Notes under the pieces: model-generated | Told to the model about the DNA's origin: nothing | Seen by the model: only the letters and a program-made list of their open reading frames with translations | The model's database searches: none | In this document: in pieces, positions 53,701 through 64,000 of the stretch | Layout of the letters: each line of letters starts with the position of its first letter | Numbering within the stretch: the first letter of the stretch is position 1 | Made by a program: the position numbers and the translations under genes | NCBI GenBank assembly: GCA_032871835.1 | Contig: CM065301.1 | Span: forward strand, 35,286,405 to 35,350,404 | Direction: 5' to 3' | From: Dipteronia dyeriana | Lineage: Eukaryota; Streptophyta; Magnoliopsida; Sapindales; Sapindaceae | DNA: 64,000 bases

Positions 53701-54223
53701 CAACTGGCATATGAAGAGGCTCGGATGCATTATGAATTCTTGGCCAAGGACTTGGAATAACAACAGGTTAGCATAGAGGTACTTTCCCATGAGGCTAGGT
53801 CGGTCATCGAGGTAAAAAACATGGATCGTTATAAAAGATCCCCAGCTTTAGACGCTGTCATGCTGAGGGAATTTGAGAGGGATCTGACCACTGCACATGC
53901 TTTATTCGGAGTCAATGAGAGATCTTCATAGGAGACTCACCGTATATGGGTCAGGGCGATCAGGAAACATAAGAATGAGTCCCTAGAGGCTATAAGGAAC
54001 CAGAGGGGGTGTTAGATGGCTAATTGTCGGTCGATCAGGAAGGACCCTCACCTTATGCACCTGGATCTTCCTTCAACATCTTCCCTTATAGTTTTTCATG
54101 CTAATGAAGAGAACAGTGCTTTAACCAAGGTGTGGATGTTGGTCTTTTTCCATGCGTGAATTATTCTCCCTTTATTGGTGGTGAGCCCGAGGATGACATC
54201 ACTTGGTCGGATTTTAAAGACTT
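50735..54223 (+). pseudogene. Gag-like protein of non-autonomous gypsy-type element, copy 2 (main part)
   Basis: The plus-strand gene has several blocks. An N-terminal part starts at ATG 50735 (MDLTLCYRYFELLMHVIEAG). A conserved domain of plant gag-only elements follows (YRWNFYLKSTPPSNWIPYG, about 51452-51508), then FFINGDWGEVVVADLSYRL at about 51611-51667. After these comes an Arg/Ser/Asp-rich stretch (about 52140-52330) and a long charged coiled coil (about 53284-54000, KEELKAYAATDL-like). Two introns are evident: about 51890-51949 (ends CTTTTCAG) and 53224-53283 (GTAAGT to TTTGTAG, 60 bp). Scattered stops and a frameshift near 54110 break it. The reading frame ending at 54223 resumes at 63282 after the inserted LTR element. 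Confidence 0.7.
54219..54223. repeat. Target duplication GACTT, left copy
   Basis: GACTT at 54219-54223 and again at 63282-63286 flank the LTR element exactly, as expected for a 5-bp retroelement target duplication. Confidence 0.9.
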
Positions 54224-57023
54224 AGAAAATAATATGTACAAGGTTATACTAAACAACCTAAAGGGGAGGTGAATAGGTTGTCTCTCAGTTTTGACAAATC
54301 TTTCGAGACTAGTGACAAAATCTTGATAAGCATACAAATTAACATCCAACATGATTGTTATGAGAAAACAATATATTCATGTATGCTCAAATCTCCACTC
54401 TTAGTCTACAAAACATACAACAAGAATCAATGTATCTTATAAACAAATATATTCAATGTAGACAAAATTCCATAAGTTGTACTTAGAGTATTACAATGTG
54501 GTACTTTACAACTTGAATGGAATATCACAAGATACAAAGTTATCTAACATACATAAACAATATTGTGTAAAGAAGTCAACTTACATATAAAGTTCTATCC
54601 ACATTATTCAAATAACAATTACCAATATAAGAGAGATAGGGATAGAGAAAAGTTGACACAAGATATAACGTGGTAGGCCTCCGAAGAGGAAACATCCACG
54701 GGTTAGCAACCACCGGCAAAATAAAATCACTAGTAGATAAGAAAAGTACAATCTCTCTAGTGACCCCTTCACCTAGAAACTACCATCCTATCCTACTCAT
54801 AAAGATGTCGCCCTATTGCTCAACAATCTGAGGCCTCACACCTCTTGTCAAGACTTCCTCGCTCACCCTTCCGGATCCTCACGACCCTAGGCAATACTTT
54901 CTTACTCACCCTTCAGGATCTTCACGACCTTAGGCAAGACTTCTTGCTCAACTATCTGAGTCCTCCCGACTCTAGTCAAGACTTCCTTGCTTGACAATCT
55001 GAAGTCTCCCACCTCTTCCCAAGACTTTCATGCTCAACACCATAGGTCTCACACCTATTTTCAAGACTTTCTTCTCACAAGGCATCTAGGTGATCATGAA
55101 TGCAAAGCGCAAACAAGCACGCAACATAGAATAAGATGATCAACAAATTCTATGGAAACTAGAATTAATCAATGAGCACACAAAGTATATTTTCTAGTTT
55201 ATAATCCAAAAGTGACACCACACAAGATGATGCATGAGCATATGCAATGTATGGATTAGGTACACTCCATGAAGATCTAGACATAGACAATAAAGTTCAA
55301 CAAACAAGATTGTCTAGATCTTATGCATGAATAAAAATCTAGAGCATGCCAAATTTCCAAACACACATTTTAAACCTAGATTTTATTCATATTACTAAAG
55401 CTTGAAATAAACATGTTCATGAAGTACATATTCAAGACTTTAGTACTAACACAAAAATGCTAGAAACACAAGATATGATCAATCAAATCTCTAGCAATCA
55501 TTTAGAGCATATAATCACAAAATAGTCAATTAAACTCTAATAGACTCTAAATATAAAATCGAATGTGCTAATCCTTGATCTATTCAAAAAATGAGTTATA
55601 TCACATGATAAGACTATTAATAATGAAAAATAAAGTCAATCAAAGCACAAGTAGTCCTAGATGAGATGCTAGCACAATACAACTCACAATCATGTGAAAA
55701 CATAGGTTTGATTGAAACCTAACTCGCAATCAAGTTTCTAATTAAGCACAACTAGCATTTAATTGAAGATCTATCACTCATCAACATATTTTCAAGTCAA
55801 ATACACACAAGTAGGAAGAATACCCAAGGTATTTGAACATTAGAATCCAGGAAATCAAAAGATAAACAAATACCTTGACAATTTCGAGTACAGTCATGAA
55901 AATTTTGCGATCTACCAGAAAAATTGAACAAATGACTTCAAGGTTTCTTGGTTATGATAGAGGACTTCAATACGAAACTTCTCCAACTTGAATCACTCAA
56001 ATCGGATAAGAGATGAGAGAGATATGGTGATTCAAAGTTGAGAGAAAAAACCTGGAAATTTTCTGCACTACATTTTCTTCTTACTTAGATTCAAATGAGA
56101 GAGAGAAGAGATATATAAAGGAGAGGGAATGAAAGAGCATGAAATGACCAAAATACCCCCTTTGAGAATGCTTCCTCGAGATGGCGCATGGGCATCTCGG
56201 GGCAGCAAGGAGTTGTGGCCGAGATGGCCACGTGCCATCTCGGGCTTGCACCATGTGATGGCCTTTGGCCATGGCGCTCCTCCCTTGCGCTCCTCTCGCG
56301 TTCTTCTACCGTTATTTGGCCTCCGAACTCAGAATTTGAATCCGTTTATGGATTACAAACCATACCTCTCACAGACATGGACATATATGATACTCAAACC
56401 AGAAAATAAGAATTTGACTCGATATATAAAGACGAAGACAATATACGCAACATGACTGGAAAGTATCATAACTTTTGACTCGGAACTTGAAATCAATAGT
56501 ATGAGTAACCAAAATGACTGTAACTCAATCAAGAATGTTTTAAGACTAAAATCAAGTTCAATATCCATGTTATACAAATATATAAACAAACAAACACATT
56601 TCACACAAGAATACAAACTACATAAAGATAGTCTCCAATCATGCATTTTCCAAACCATGTTACTTTCATACCAATGCATGAGCATTCATCTTCAAGTGTG
56701 TGAATGTGTTATAAATGGTGCACAACGATGCAGGGACACAAATATATGAATTGTGTGTGTGTACCTTTAATGATGCACAACTAAGCAGGGACACATATGA
56801 ATGAAATGTGTGTGTGTGCCTAAGCCTTGAAAGAGAAAATAAAGGTTTTAATATACCTTTGTAGAATCATGAAGCGCTTTTCCCTTTGAAGACTCGAACA
56901 TGCTTGAATAGTTGTCATTTCTTTTTTGAAGCTTGAATCGTCATGAATCCTAGACAACTAAACAATACAAAGGAAATGTTGTTTTGATATAGAATGATGC
57001 CAACATAACTCACAAACCTAACA
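54224..57023 (-). repeat. 3' LTR of the LARD-like element
   Basis: On the minus strand it begins TGTTAGGTTTG at 57023 and ends TTTTCT at 54224, where the partner LTR has TTTTCA, so the terminal base is mutated. It includes a 43-bp minisatellite with one more unit than the partner, and a GC-rich island at 56155-56310. Confidence 0.9.
54804..55078. repeat. 43-bp minisatellite in the left LTR (six units plus a part)
   Basis: Units of the form AAGACTTCCTTGCTNNNCAATCTGAGGTCT repeat every 42-46 bp, at 54804, 54850, 54893, 54936, 54978 and 55021. Confidence 0.85.
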
Positions 57024-57036
57024 ATCTCTCCCTTTG
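57024..57036 (-). promoter_or_regulatory. Polypurine tract of the LARD-like element
   Basis: On the minus strand AAAGGGAGAGAT directly precedes the TGTTAGG start of the 3' LTR, as required for plus-strand priming. Confidence 0.8.
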
Positions 57037-57739
57037 GCAAATTCTATGTCAAAACACCTATACAAAATACTAAAACACACAAAATGAAGATTGGTCACAA
57101 AATTACACCCTCACATTACAATGAGTTAGTTTCTTAAAACTAATCTTCAACAAGTATTGAACTTCTTCTTGATCTTCTCTTGTAGCCTCCTAAAATCAAC
57201 TTAAAGCACAAAGCATATCCAAGAGAAAGACACATATGTCAATATACAATTATGGTAAGAATTAAACATTTAAATCCAAAATGAATCATGTATCTCCCCC
57301 TTAATACATGATATCTTAAAGATATTCTTAACCAAATGAAATCACAATATTACATGCCATAAGAAGTTCAATACTTAACAAATATTCAAAGAAGATATGC
57401 TAAAACAATATCATATTTCTCCCCCTTTTTGACATAAAATTATGCGAAAAAAATGATATCTTGAGATCAAATAGTGAAACAATTGGTGATCTCACATAAT
57501 GTTCGGAGATGGATGCCTTACTTGAAGAATTGATTTATTTCAAGCATCTAGCTCCCATATCTTCTCCCTTGATTCTAGTTTGCTTTTCCATGCTAACCTA
57601 GCAAAGGTTATTCAAATCTTTACACCACAACAAACTCATCAAGGTATAGTGAATCACAAATGCATAAATTTTACTCTTAAGCATATAGGTCATTTCTACA
57701 AAGTTCAACAATTGCATTAACAATCATATTAACCCCAAA

Positions 57740-58130
57740 TATGAAGGAATTGGTATCAACGGCAATCATATCAACCTCAAACAAGAAAAGATTTGATTAC
57801 AACCACAACTACTATCATTCAAAGTAAGGAGGAATTTTTTGCAATTATAATCAATTAAATTGATTAAAACTACAATTACTATCACCCTATGCAATGAGGA
57901 ATTTTTTGCAACTATAACCAATTAGATTGATTACAACTACAATTACTATCGACCCCAAACAAAGAAGAATTCACTGTAACTACAATCAATAGAATTAATT
58001 ACAATTACAATTACTATCGACTCCAAAACAAAGAAGAATTCATTATAACTATTCTCATTTCAATTTCAAGAATGAAGGAATTGATTGCAATCTCAACTAC
58101 TATACAACCCCAAATAAGGAAAAGTTGACT
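57740..58130. repeat. Tandem repeats of about 68 bp, LARD internal region
   Basis: Four to five diverged units with GAGGAATTTTTTGCAACTAT and ACTACAATTACTATC recur at about 57830, 57896, 57965 and 58031. Confidence 0.7.
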
Positions 58131-58622
58131 GCAAATACAATCATACAATTATCACAAAATGTTTCATGCATTATTTGTGATCAACAATACAAAGGCATAT
58201 GGTAATACAAAGAATCATCATGCAAATCAAGAAATATGAAACAGTGTCTACAAGATTCATTATATCAACCAAAGAATACGCCAACAAATATCAACTTGAA
58301 ACATGTGAACATATCATAAAAGAGAACAAAGTATAGCATACGATGCTCCCCCTTGATAAGTGCTCTATCTAAGATCAAGATAACCACTTCAACACCTATC
58401 CATATAAAGCTTTTCCAATCAAGGTCAAAACTATTACGATCCAAAATTTTTGCTTTAAAGAGAATAGATTTCAACATATGAGCATGTGTATGCATGTGGC
58501 TCGTCATCCCATTTCTGTTTTTCAACCAGAGCAATCACAATATTCAACTATTCTCCATTTTAAGCCTTCCTCCATTCCTTTTTAGGTTTTGAATCAAAGA
58601 TTTTTCTTTTATTGATTCTATT

Positions 58623-60257
58623 TCAACACTTCTTTGATTTTGCATACATAAACATAAATTCTTCATGACGGCTTTCACTCATCACAATGGTGTAGCCCTT
58701 TCCTACATTGGGCGGCTTCACAACCAATGTGTATAGCCCTTTCCATGAAGGTGCTCGTTGAGTTCTATGTAGTTGCCGAAGCAAAATGGATACTAACCAT
58801 AGGTCATCTATCATGTACTAAGCAATAAACTTTTAGATGCATCCATAATCTACACATTTTCAAACTCAACTATTCAAACTTAAACATATAAGAGAAGCAA
58901 AGTGCAATTTTTGAAAATCAAGTTTTTTATGGCTCATAAGCACATGATCTAAGAGCAATAAGTAAAGACTTATTCAAGATCATTACTTCTCTAATGAGTA
59001 GCTTTCAAAGAATATGAAGCTCATATTTTCAAAAAGTATGCCACTCATCATTCAAGCAAGCATTTCAAGCATCATGAGTAAGATCTTTGTGAACACATCA
59101 CTAAAAGATCTTTAGAGAGCAAATGTCAACAAGGACCATATGAATGCTATACTAGTTCTCTAATATGACATGCTATATGATGCAATGCAAGTGTAGAAAT
59201 GACTTTCTCCAAAAGTCTTAACAAGATAATCACCAAATAGATTTTATAAGAGTAACTTCTCAAAAGTTAATCAATGGATTTTGACTATCAAAACAAAATT
59301 AAGTGAGATAGCTAAGTTCGTGCCTAGACGTGGAGTATTCCAAGCTAGCTAGCTAGAATTCTCAACACACTTGACACTTAGCCTTAAAGCTAACTCACAT
59401 GTGCTACTTACACTAGAGGTAAAAGCACTCACCCTTGAACCATTTGTTCTTGGGTGAAATTTCACACAAAAATCATGATCATTTCTCATGGAAAAATATA
59501 TCTAGAAGATAAATCATCAACTATCTTCTCTATAAAGATATTACTCATGTCAAGCACATTATTATTGCCATCAACAAAGATATTATCAAGATTATACATA
59601 TGATCATGTGAAACACTCATTTTCACCCAAATCTTCTCAATTATTTTCATCACACAATTATCATTATCACACACAAAATTCAAAGTGTTATCATGCAAGA
59701 AATATTCATTGAAGATTTTCACATCTCATTAGCATGCATAATCTAATATACTCACGGCAATATAGCAAAATTAGCAAATCGGAATAAATCTCGAGATGTT
59801 ACTATTTATGTGAGAGTGTACCGGTGGTGAAGACTCCTTAATTTCTTTGATTTTGCACTTGACCTTGGAAGACATGGCCTTTGAAATCCTCTTGTTCCTT
59901 AGTGACTTGCCTTTAGTTGTAGGAGACTCCACTTGCTCATCTACAATGCTTAAGTCACTTGAATCTCCATGAAGATTACCAAACTCTTTGGCCTTCATGA
60001 TTTCCAACTCTTCTTCCTTGCCCTTGATCATTACCTTCAAGAAATAAAAACAAATTATTAGAAAAATCATTTGTTAAACTATCTAACACACAAGCTTCTT
60101 CAACCATCTTCTTTTCTAGACATTTGATCACTTCATTCTTCACTTCAATTTCTTTTAACGCTTCATCTATTTCCGTGCAAAGAGTTTGAACTCTTGCCAT
60201 CAAGTAGAAGTTGGTGGTCTTTGACATGCAATTCTCTTCATTGAGTTGCAAAGACAA
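58623..60257 (-). pseudogene. Short unrecognised frames in the LARD internal region
   Basis: Minus-strand frames at 60257-59976 (93 aa, with KEIEVKNEVIKCLEKKMVEE, coiled-coil-like), 60070-59771 (Lys/Ser-rich), 59722-59486 and 58814-58623. None matches a known gag or pol motif by eye. The first follows the primer-binding site by about 250 bp, where gag would be expected, so it may be a decayed gag remnant. No function is proposed. Confidence 0.35.
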
Positions 60258-60503
60258 GTAATCATGTCTAGATCGATCATCCTAAAAAAAAAGCTTCTTC
60301 ATCTTTGCTTTTGTCACTAACTTTCTTTTCAAGCTTATCAACAAAATTGTTAGTAGACAAATGAAATATAAAACAAAAAGAACCTTTTTCACAACCAACG
60401 AAGGAGGACAACCAAAAATAAACAATCGTAGACTAAAGGTTGATATCCATGATTAGTAAATAACCTTGTAGATCCCAATCACACTAACTACTTTAAGTGA
60501 CCC

Positions 60504-60515
60504 GCTCTGATACCA
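60504..60515 (-). promoter_or_regulatory. Primer-binding site of the LARD-like element (tRNA-Met)
   Basis: Reverse complement TGGTATCAGAGC lies two bases from the end of the 5' LTR at 60518, identical to that of the copia element at 43258-43269. Confidence 0.92.
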
Positions 60516-60517
60516 AT

Positions 60518-63281
60518 TGAAAATAATATGTACAAGATTATACTAAACAACCTAAAGGGGGGGGGGGGTGAATAAGTTGTCTCTCACTTTTGACAAATCT
60601 TTCGAGACTACTGACAAAACCTTGATAAGCATACAAATTAACATTCAACATGATTGTTATGAGAAAACAATATATTCATGTATGCTTAAATCTCCACTCT
60701 TAGTCTACAAAACATACAACAAGAATCAATGTATCTTATGAACAAATATATTCAATGTAGACAAGACTCCATAAGTTGTACTTAGAGTATTACAATGTGG
60801 TACTTTACAACTTGAATGGAATATCACAAGATACAAAGTTATCTAACATACATAAACAATATTGTGTAAGGAAGTCAACTTATGTATAAAGTTCTATCCA
60901 CATTATTCAAATAACAATTACCAATATAAGAGAGATAGGGATAGAGAAAAGTTGACACAAAATATAACGTGGTAAACCTCCAAAGAGGAAACAACCACGG
61001 GTTAGCAAGCACATGTAAACAAAATCCACTAGTAGATAAGAAAAGTATAATCTCTCAAGTGACCCCTTCACATACAAACTACCCTCATATCCTACTCATG
61101 AAGATGTCACCCTCTTGCTCAAAAATCTGAGGCATCACACCTCTTGTCAAGACTTTCTCGCTCACCCTTCCGGATCCTCACGACCATAGGCAAGACTCCT
61201 TGCTCAACTATCCGAGTCCTCCGGACTCTAGTCAAGACTTCCTTGCTTGACAATCTGAGGTCTCCCACCTCTTGCCAAGACTTCCATGCTCAACACCATA
61301 GGTCTCACACCTATTGTTAAGACTTCCTTCTCACAAGGTATCTAGGTGATCATGAATGCAAAACGCAAACAAGCACGCAACATAGAATAAGATGATCAAC
61401 AAAATCTGTGGAAACTAGAATTAATCAATGAGCATACAAAGTATATTTTCTAGTTTATAATCCAAAAGTGACACCACACAAGATGATGCATGAGCATATG
61501 AAATGTATGGATTAGGTACACTCCATGAAGATCTAGACATAGCCAATAAAGTTCAACAAACAAGATTGTCTAGATCTTATGCATGGATAAAAATCTAGAG
61601 CATACCAAATTTCCAAACACACACTTTAAACCTAGATTTTATTCATGTTACTAAAGCTTGAAATAAATATGTTCATAAAGTACATATTCAAGACTTTAGT
61701 ACTAACACAAAAATGCTAAAACACAAGATATGATCAATCAAATCTCTAGCAATCATTTAGAGCATATAATCACAAAATAGTCAATTAAACTCTAATAGAC
61801 TCTAAATATAAAATCAAATATGCTAATCCAAGATCTATTCAACAAATGAGTTCTATCACATGATAAGACTATTAATCATGACAAAAAAAGGCAATCAAAG
61901 CACAAGTAGTCCTAGATAAGATGCTAGCACAATACAACTCACAATCATGTGAAAACATAGGTTTGATTGAAACCTAACTCACAATCAAGTTTCTAATTAA
62001 GCACAACTAGCATTTAATTGAAGATATATCACTCATCAACATATTTTCAAGTCAAATACACACAAGTAGGAAGAAGACCCAAGGTATTTGAACATTAGAA
62101 TCAAGGAAATCAAAAGATAAACAAATACCTTGACAATTTCGAGTACAGTCACGAAAATGGTGTGATCCACCAGAAATATTGAACAAATGACTTCAAGGTT
62201 GCTTGGATATGATAGAGGACTTCAATACGAAACTTCTCCAACTTGAATCACTCAAATCGGATAAGAGATGAGAGAGATATGGTGATTCAAAGTTGAGAGA
62301 AAAAACCTGGAAATTTTCTGCACTACATTTTCTTCTTACTTAGATTCAAATGAGAGAGAGAGAAGAGATATATAAAGGAGAGGGAATGAAAGAGCATGAA
62401 AGGACCAAAATACCCCCTTTGAGAATGCTTCCTCGAGATGGCGCATGGGCATCTCGGGACAGCAAGGAGTTGTGGCCAAGATGGCCACGTGCCGTCTCGG
62501 GCTTGCACCATGTGATGGCCTTTGGCCATGGTGCTCCTCCCTTGCGCTCCTCTCGCGTTCTTCTACCGTTCTTTGGCCTCCGAACTCAAAATTTGAATCC
62601 ATTTATGGATTACAAACCATACCTCTCTCAAGGACATGGACATATAAGATACTCAACCCAGAAAATAAGAATTCGACTCTATATACAAAGACGAAGACAA
62701 TGTACGCAAACATGACTGGAAAGTATCATAATTTTTTACTCGAAACTTGAAATCAATAGTATGAGTAACCAAAATGATCAAAAATCAATCAAGAATGTTT
62801 TAAGACTAAAATCAAGTTCAATATCCATGTTATACAAATATATAAACAAACAAACACATTTCACACAAGAATGCAAACTACATAGAGATAGTCTCCAATC
62901 ATGCATTTTCCAAACCATGTTACTTTCATACCAATGCATGAGCATTCATCTTCAAGTGTGTGAATGTGTTATAAATGGTGCACAACGATACAGGGACATA
63001 GATATATGAATTGTGTGTGTGCCTTTAATGATGCACAACTAAGTAGGGACACATATGAATGAATTGTGTGTGTGTGCCTAAGCCTTGAAAGAGAAAAGAA
63101 AAGTCTTAATATACCTTTGTAGAATCATGAAGCACTTTTCCCTTTGAAGACTCGAACATGCTTGAATAGTTTTCATTTCTTCTTTGAAACTTGAATTGTC
63201 ATGAATCCTAGACAACTAAACAATACAAAGGAAGTATTGTTTTGATATAGAATGATGCCAACATAACTCACAAACCTAACA
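60518..63281 (-). repeat. 5' LTR of the LARD-like element
   Basis: On the minus strand it starts TGTTAGGTTTG at 63281 and ends TTTTCA at 60518. It differs from the partner by scattered substitutions, a run of 12 G at 60557-60568, and one missing 43-bp unit. Confidence 0.92.
61103..61335. repeat. 43-bp minisatellite in the right LTR (five units plus a part)
   Basis: It corresponds to the array at 54804-55078 but lacks the unit at 54893-54935. Confidence 0.85.
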
Positions 63282-63353
63282 GACTTGAACCAAGACCATG
63301 GCGACGATGCCTCTTCTGGTGGTTCCGGGCCTGGTGTCCCTTTAACACTCTAA
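63282..63353 (+). pseudogene. Last codons of the copy 2 gag-like gene
   Basis: The frame interrupted at 54223 resumes here and ends at TAA 63351-63353, after a Gly/Ser-rich tail (SSGGSGPGVP). It shows directly that the LARD-like element inserted into coding sequence. Confidence 0.75.
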
Positions 63354-64000
63354 ATATTTATAAGTCTTTTAATTTCTATATCAATTCTATAATCACTGCT
63401 TTGTAATCATTTACTCTTTTAATGAAATGAAATTTACTTTTCTTATTGTTTCTGAATGCTCTATGACTAACTGTGACCACTTATCAACTTGAATTATATG
63501 AGTCGGGCCACATCTAAGTTAAACTTTTTTGTTGTGATCATATCCTTTCTCGCAAGTTCTTTAACCTTGACCATGACACTTTATTGACCCGAACTGCACT
63601 GAGTCTGTCGTCCTGACCTTGGCCAAGTAACTTCGTGTGACAGAGCTCATAATGGCTTCTTACGCGGGGTTGGGGAAATCGATCGAGTTTTCCGATCAGT
63701 TATTTGGTCCCCGATCATCTTGTTACTGTTGCTTCAAGAAGTGTTCTTTTATTACCCATTTACATGGTATATAGTTTATAGATTCTTATCTTTTATCTGT
63801 CAACTAGGTCATTAGGACGTCTCCCAATAATCTGTTGATCAAGATTCGTTGCAACAGGGCATCTTGTATTTTACTAACTTAGCAGGTGTTTTGACTGTGC
63901 ATGTTTTTAAGTAAAAATACTTATCCCTTGTTCTACTCTTGGCGCATCCCATCAGGGCTTATGTCTTGAAGGTGCCCTAACAGTAGTTTGTTGCATCCAG
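63354..64000 (+). mobile_element. 3' part of gag-only element copy 2, open at the window edge
   Basis: AT-rich sequence downstream of the gag-like stop. No frame was recognised, and the 3' LTR is not identifiable before the window ends. Confidence 0.4.

Larger units (their letters stand above)
54224..63281 (-). mobile_element. Complete LARD-like LTR element, no pol (9.06 kb)
   Basis: It has two LTRs (54224-57023, 2,800 bp; 60518-63281, 2,764 bp) about 95% alike by eye, a primer-binding site, a polypurine tract and a 5-bp duplication, so it is structurally complete. The internal region (3.5 kb) has only short frames and no gag zinc knuckle, protease, integrase or reverse transcriptase. It must have moved with enzymes from an autonomous copia (SIRE-like) relative. 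It is inserted in the gag-like frame of the copy 2 element. Confidence 0.92.

Noticed and set aside
56129..56455. Frames of about 70-120 codons repeated in both LTRs
   Set aside because: They sit in the GC-rich island of the LTRs, are not conserved in frame with any known protein, and occur on both strands.
60504..60515. tRNA-like match
   Set aside because: Only the 12-nt complement of the initiator tRNA end is present; it is a retroelement primer-binding site, not a tRNA gene.

Overview
This window is nuclear DNA of a flowering plant, probably a eudicot with a transposon-rich genome. It is AT-rich, its introns follow GT-AG rules, its one intact gene is a plant DDX3-type DEAD-box helicase, and the mobile elements are plant families: Mutator-like elements (MULEs), hAT, Tourist-like MITE, SIRE-like copia LTRs and gypsy LTRs. 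The species cannot be named from sequence alone.

Layout. 1-1225: a copia-type LTR on the minus strand, cut by the window edge. 1265-1452: a foldback MITE. About 1715-5315: a degenerate MULE-like block carrying a Ulp1 (C48 protease) C-terminal remnant and a 30-bp minisatellite. 5776-10581: a 4.8-kb MULE with a 9-bp target duplication and another Ulp1 C-terminal exon. 10985-11544: a small MITE. 12700-18559 (minus): the host helicase gene, six coding exons and 627 aa, with a hAT derivative in its last intron and a 5'UTR intron. 19955-22237: a MULE-like element with a possible captured first exon and a probable copia LTR inside it. 22238 to the right edge: a nested stack of transposons with no host gene seen.

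Nesting, outside in. SIRE-like LTR A (22794-24556) and its internal region hold a gypsy solo LTR (24942-26693). LTR C (27194-48759) sits in that internal region. LTR C was split by a Tourist-like MITE (27595-45380, TSD TAA) and by another gypsy LTR (about 45969-47941). The AT-rich core of the MITE was hit by a 7.7-kb MULE (28049-35704, TSD TATATTATA), which carries a broken MULE transposase and a convergent broken DUF1985-Ulp1 gene. It was also hit by a gag-only LTR element (35838-45026, candidate TSD ATAAT), itself split by a truncated copia gag-pol element (about 39165-44844). To the right, internal region C is interrupted by a second gag-only element from 49550. That element is interrupted by a complete non-autonomous LTR element (54224-63281, TSD GACTT) with 2.8-kb LTRs and no pol.

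Only the helicase looks like a working cellular gene. All transposase, gag, pol and protease reading frames seen here carry stops, frameshifts or truncations. Boundaries given to the base rest on target duplications, splice sites or terminal motifs read directly. The others are stated as approximate.
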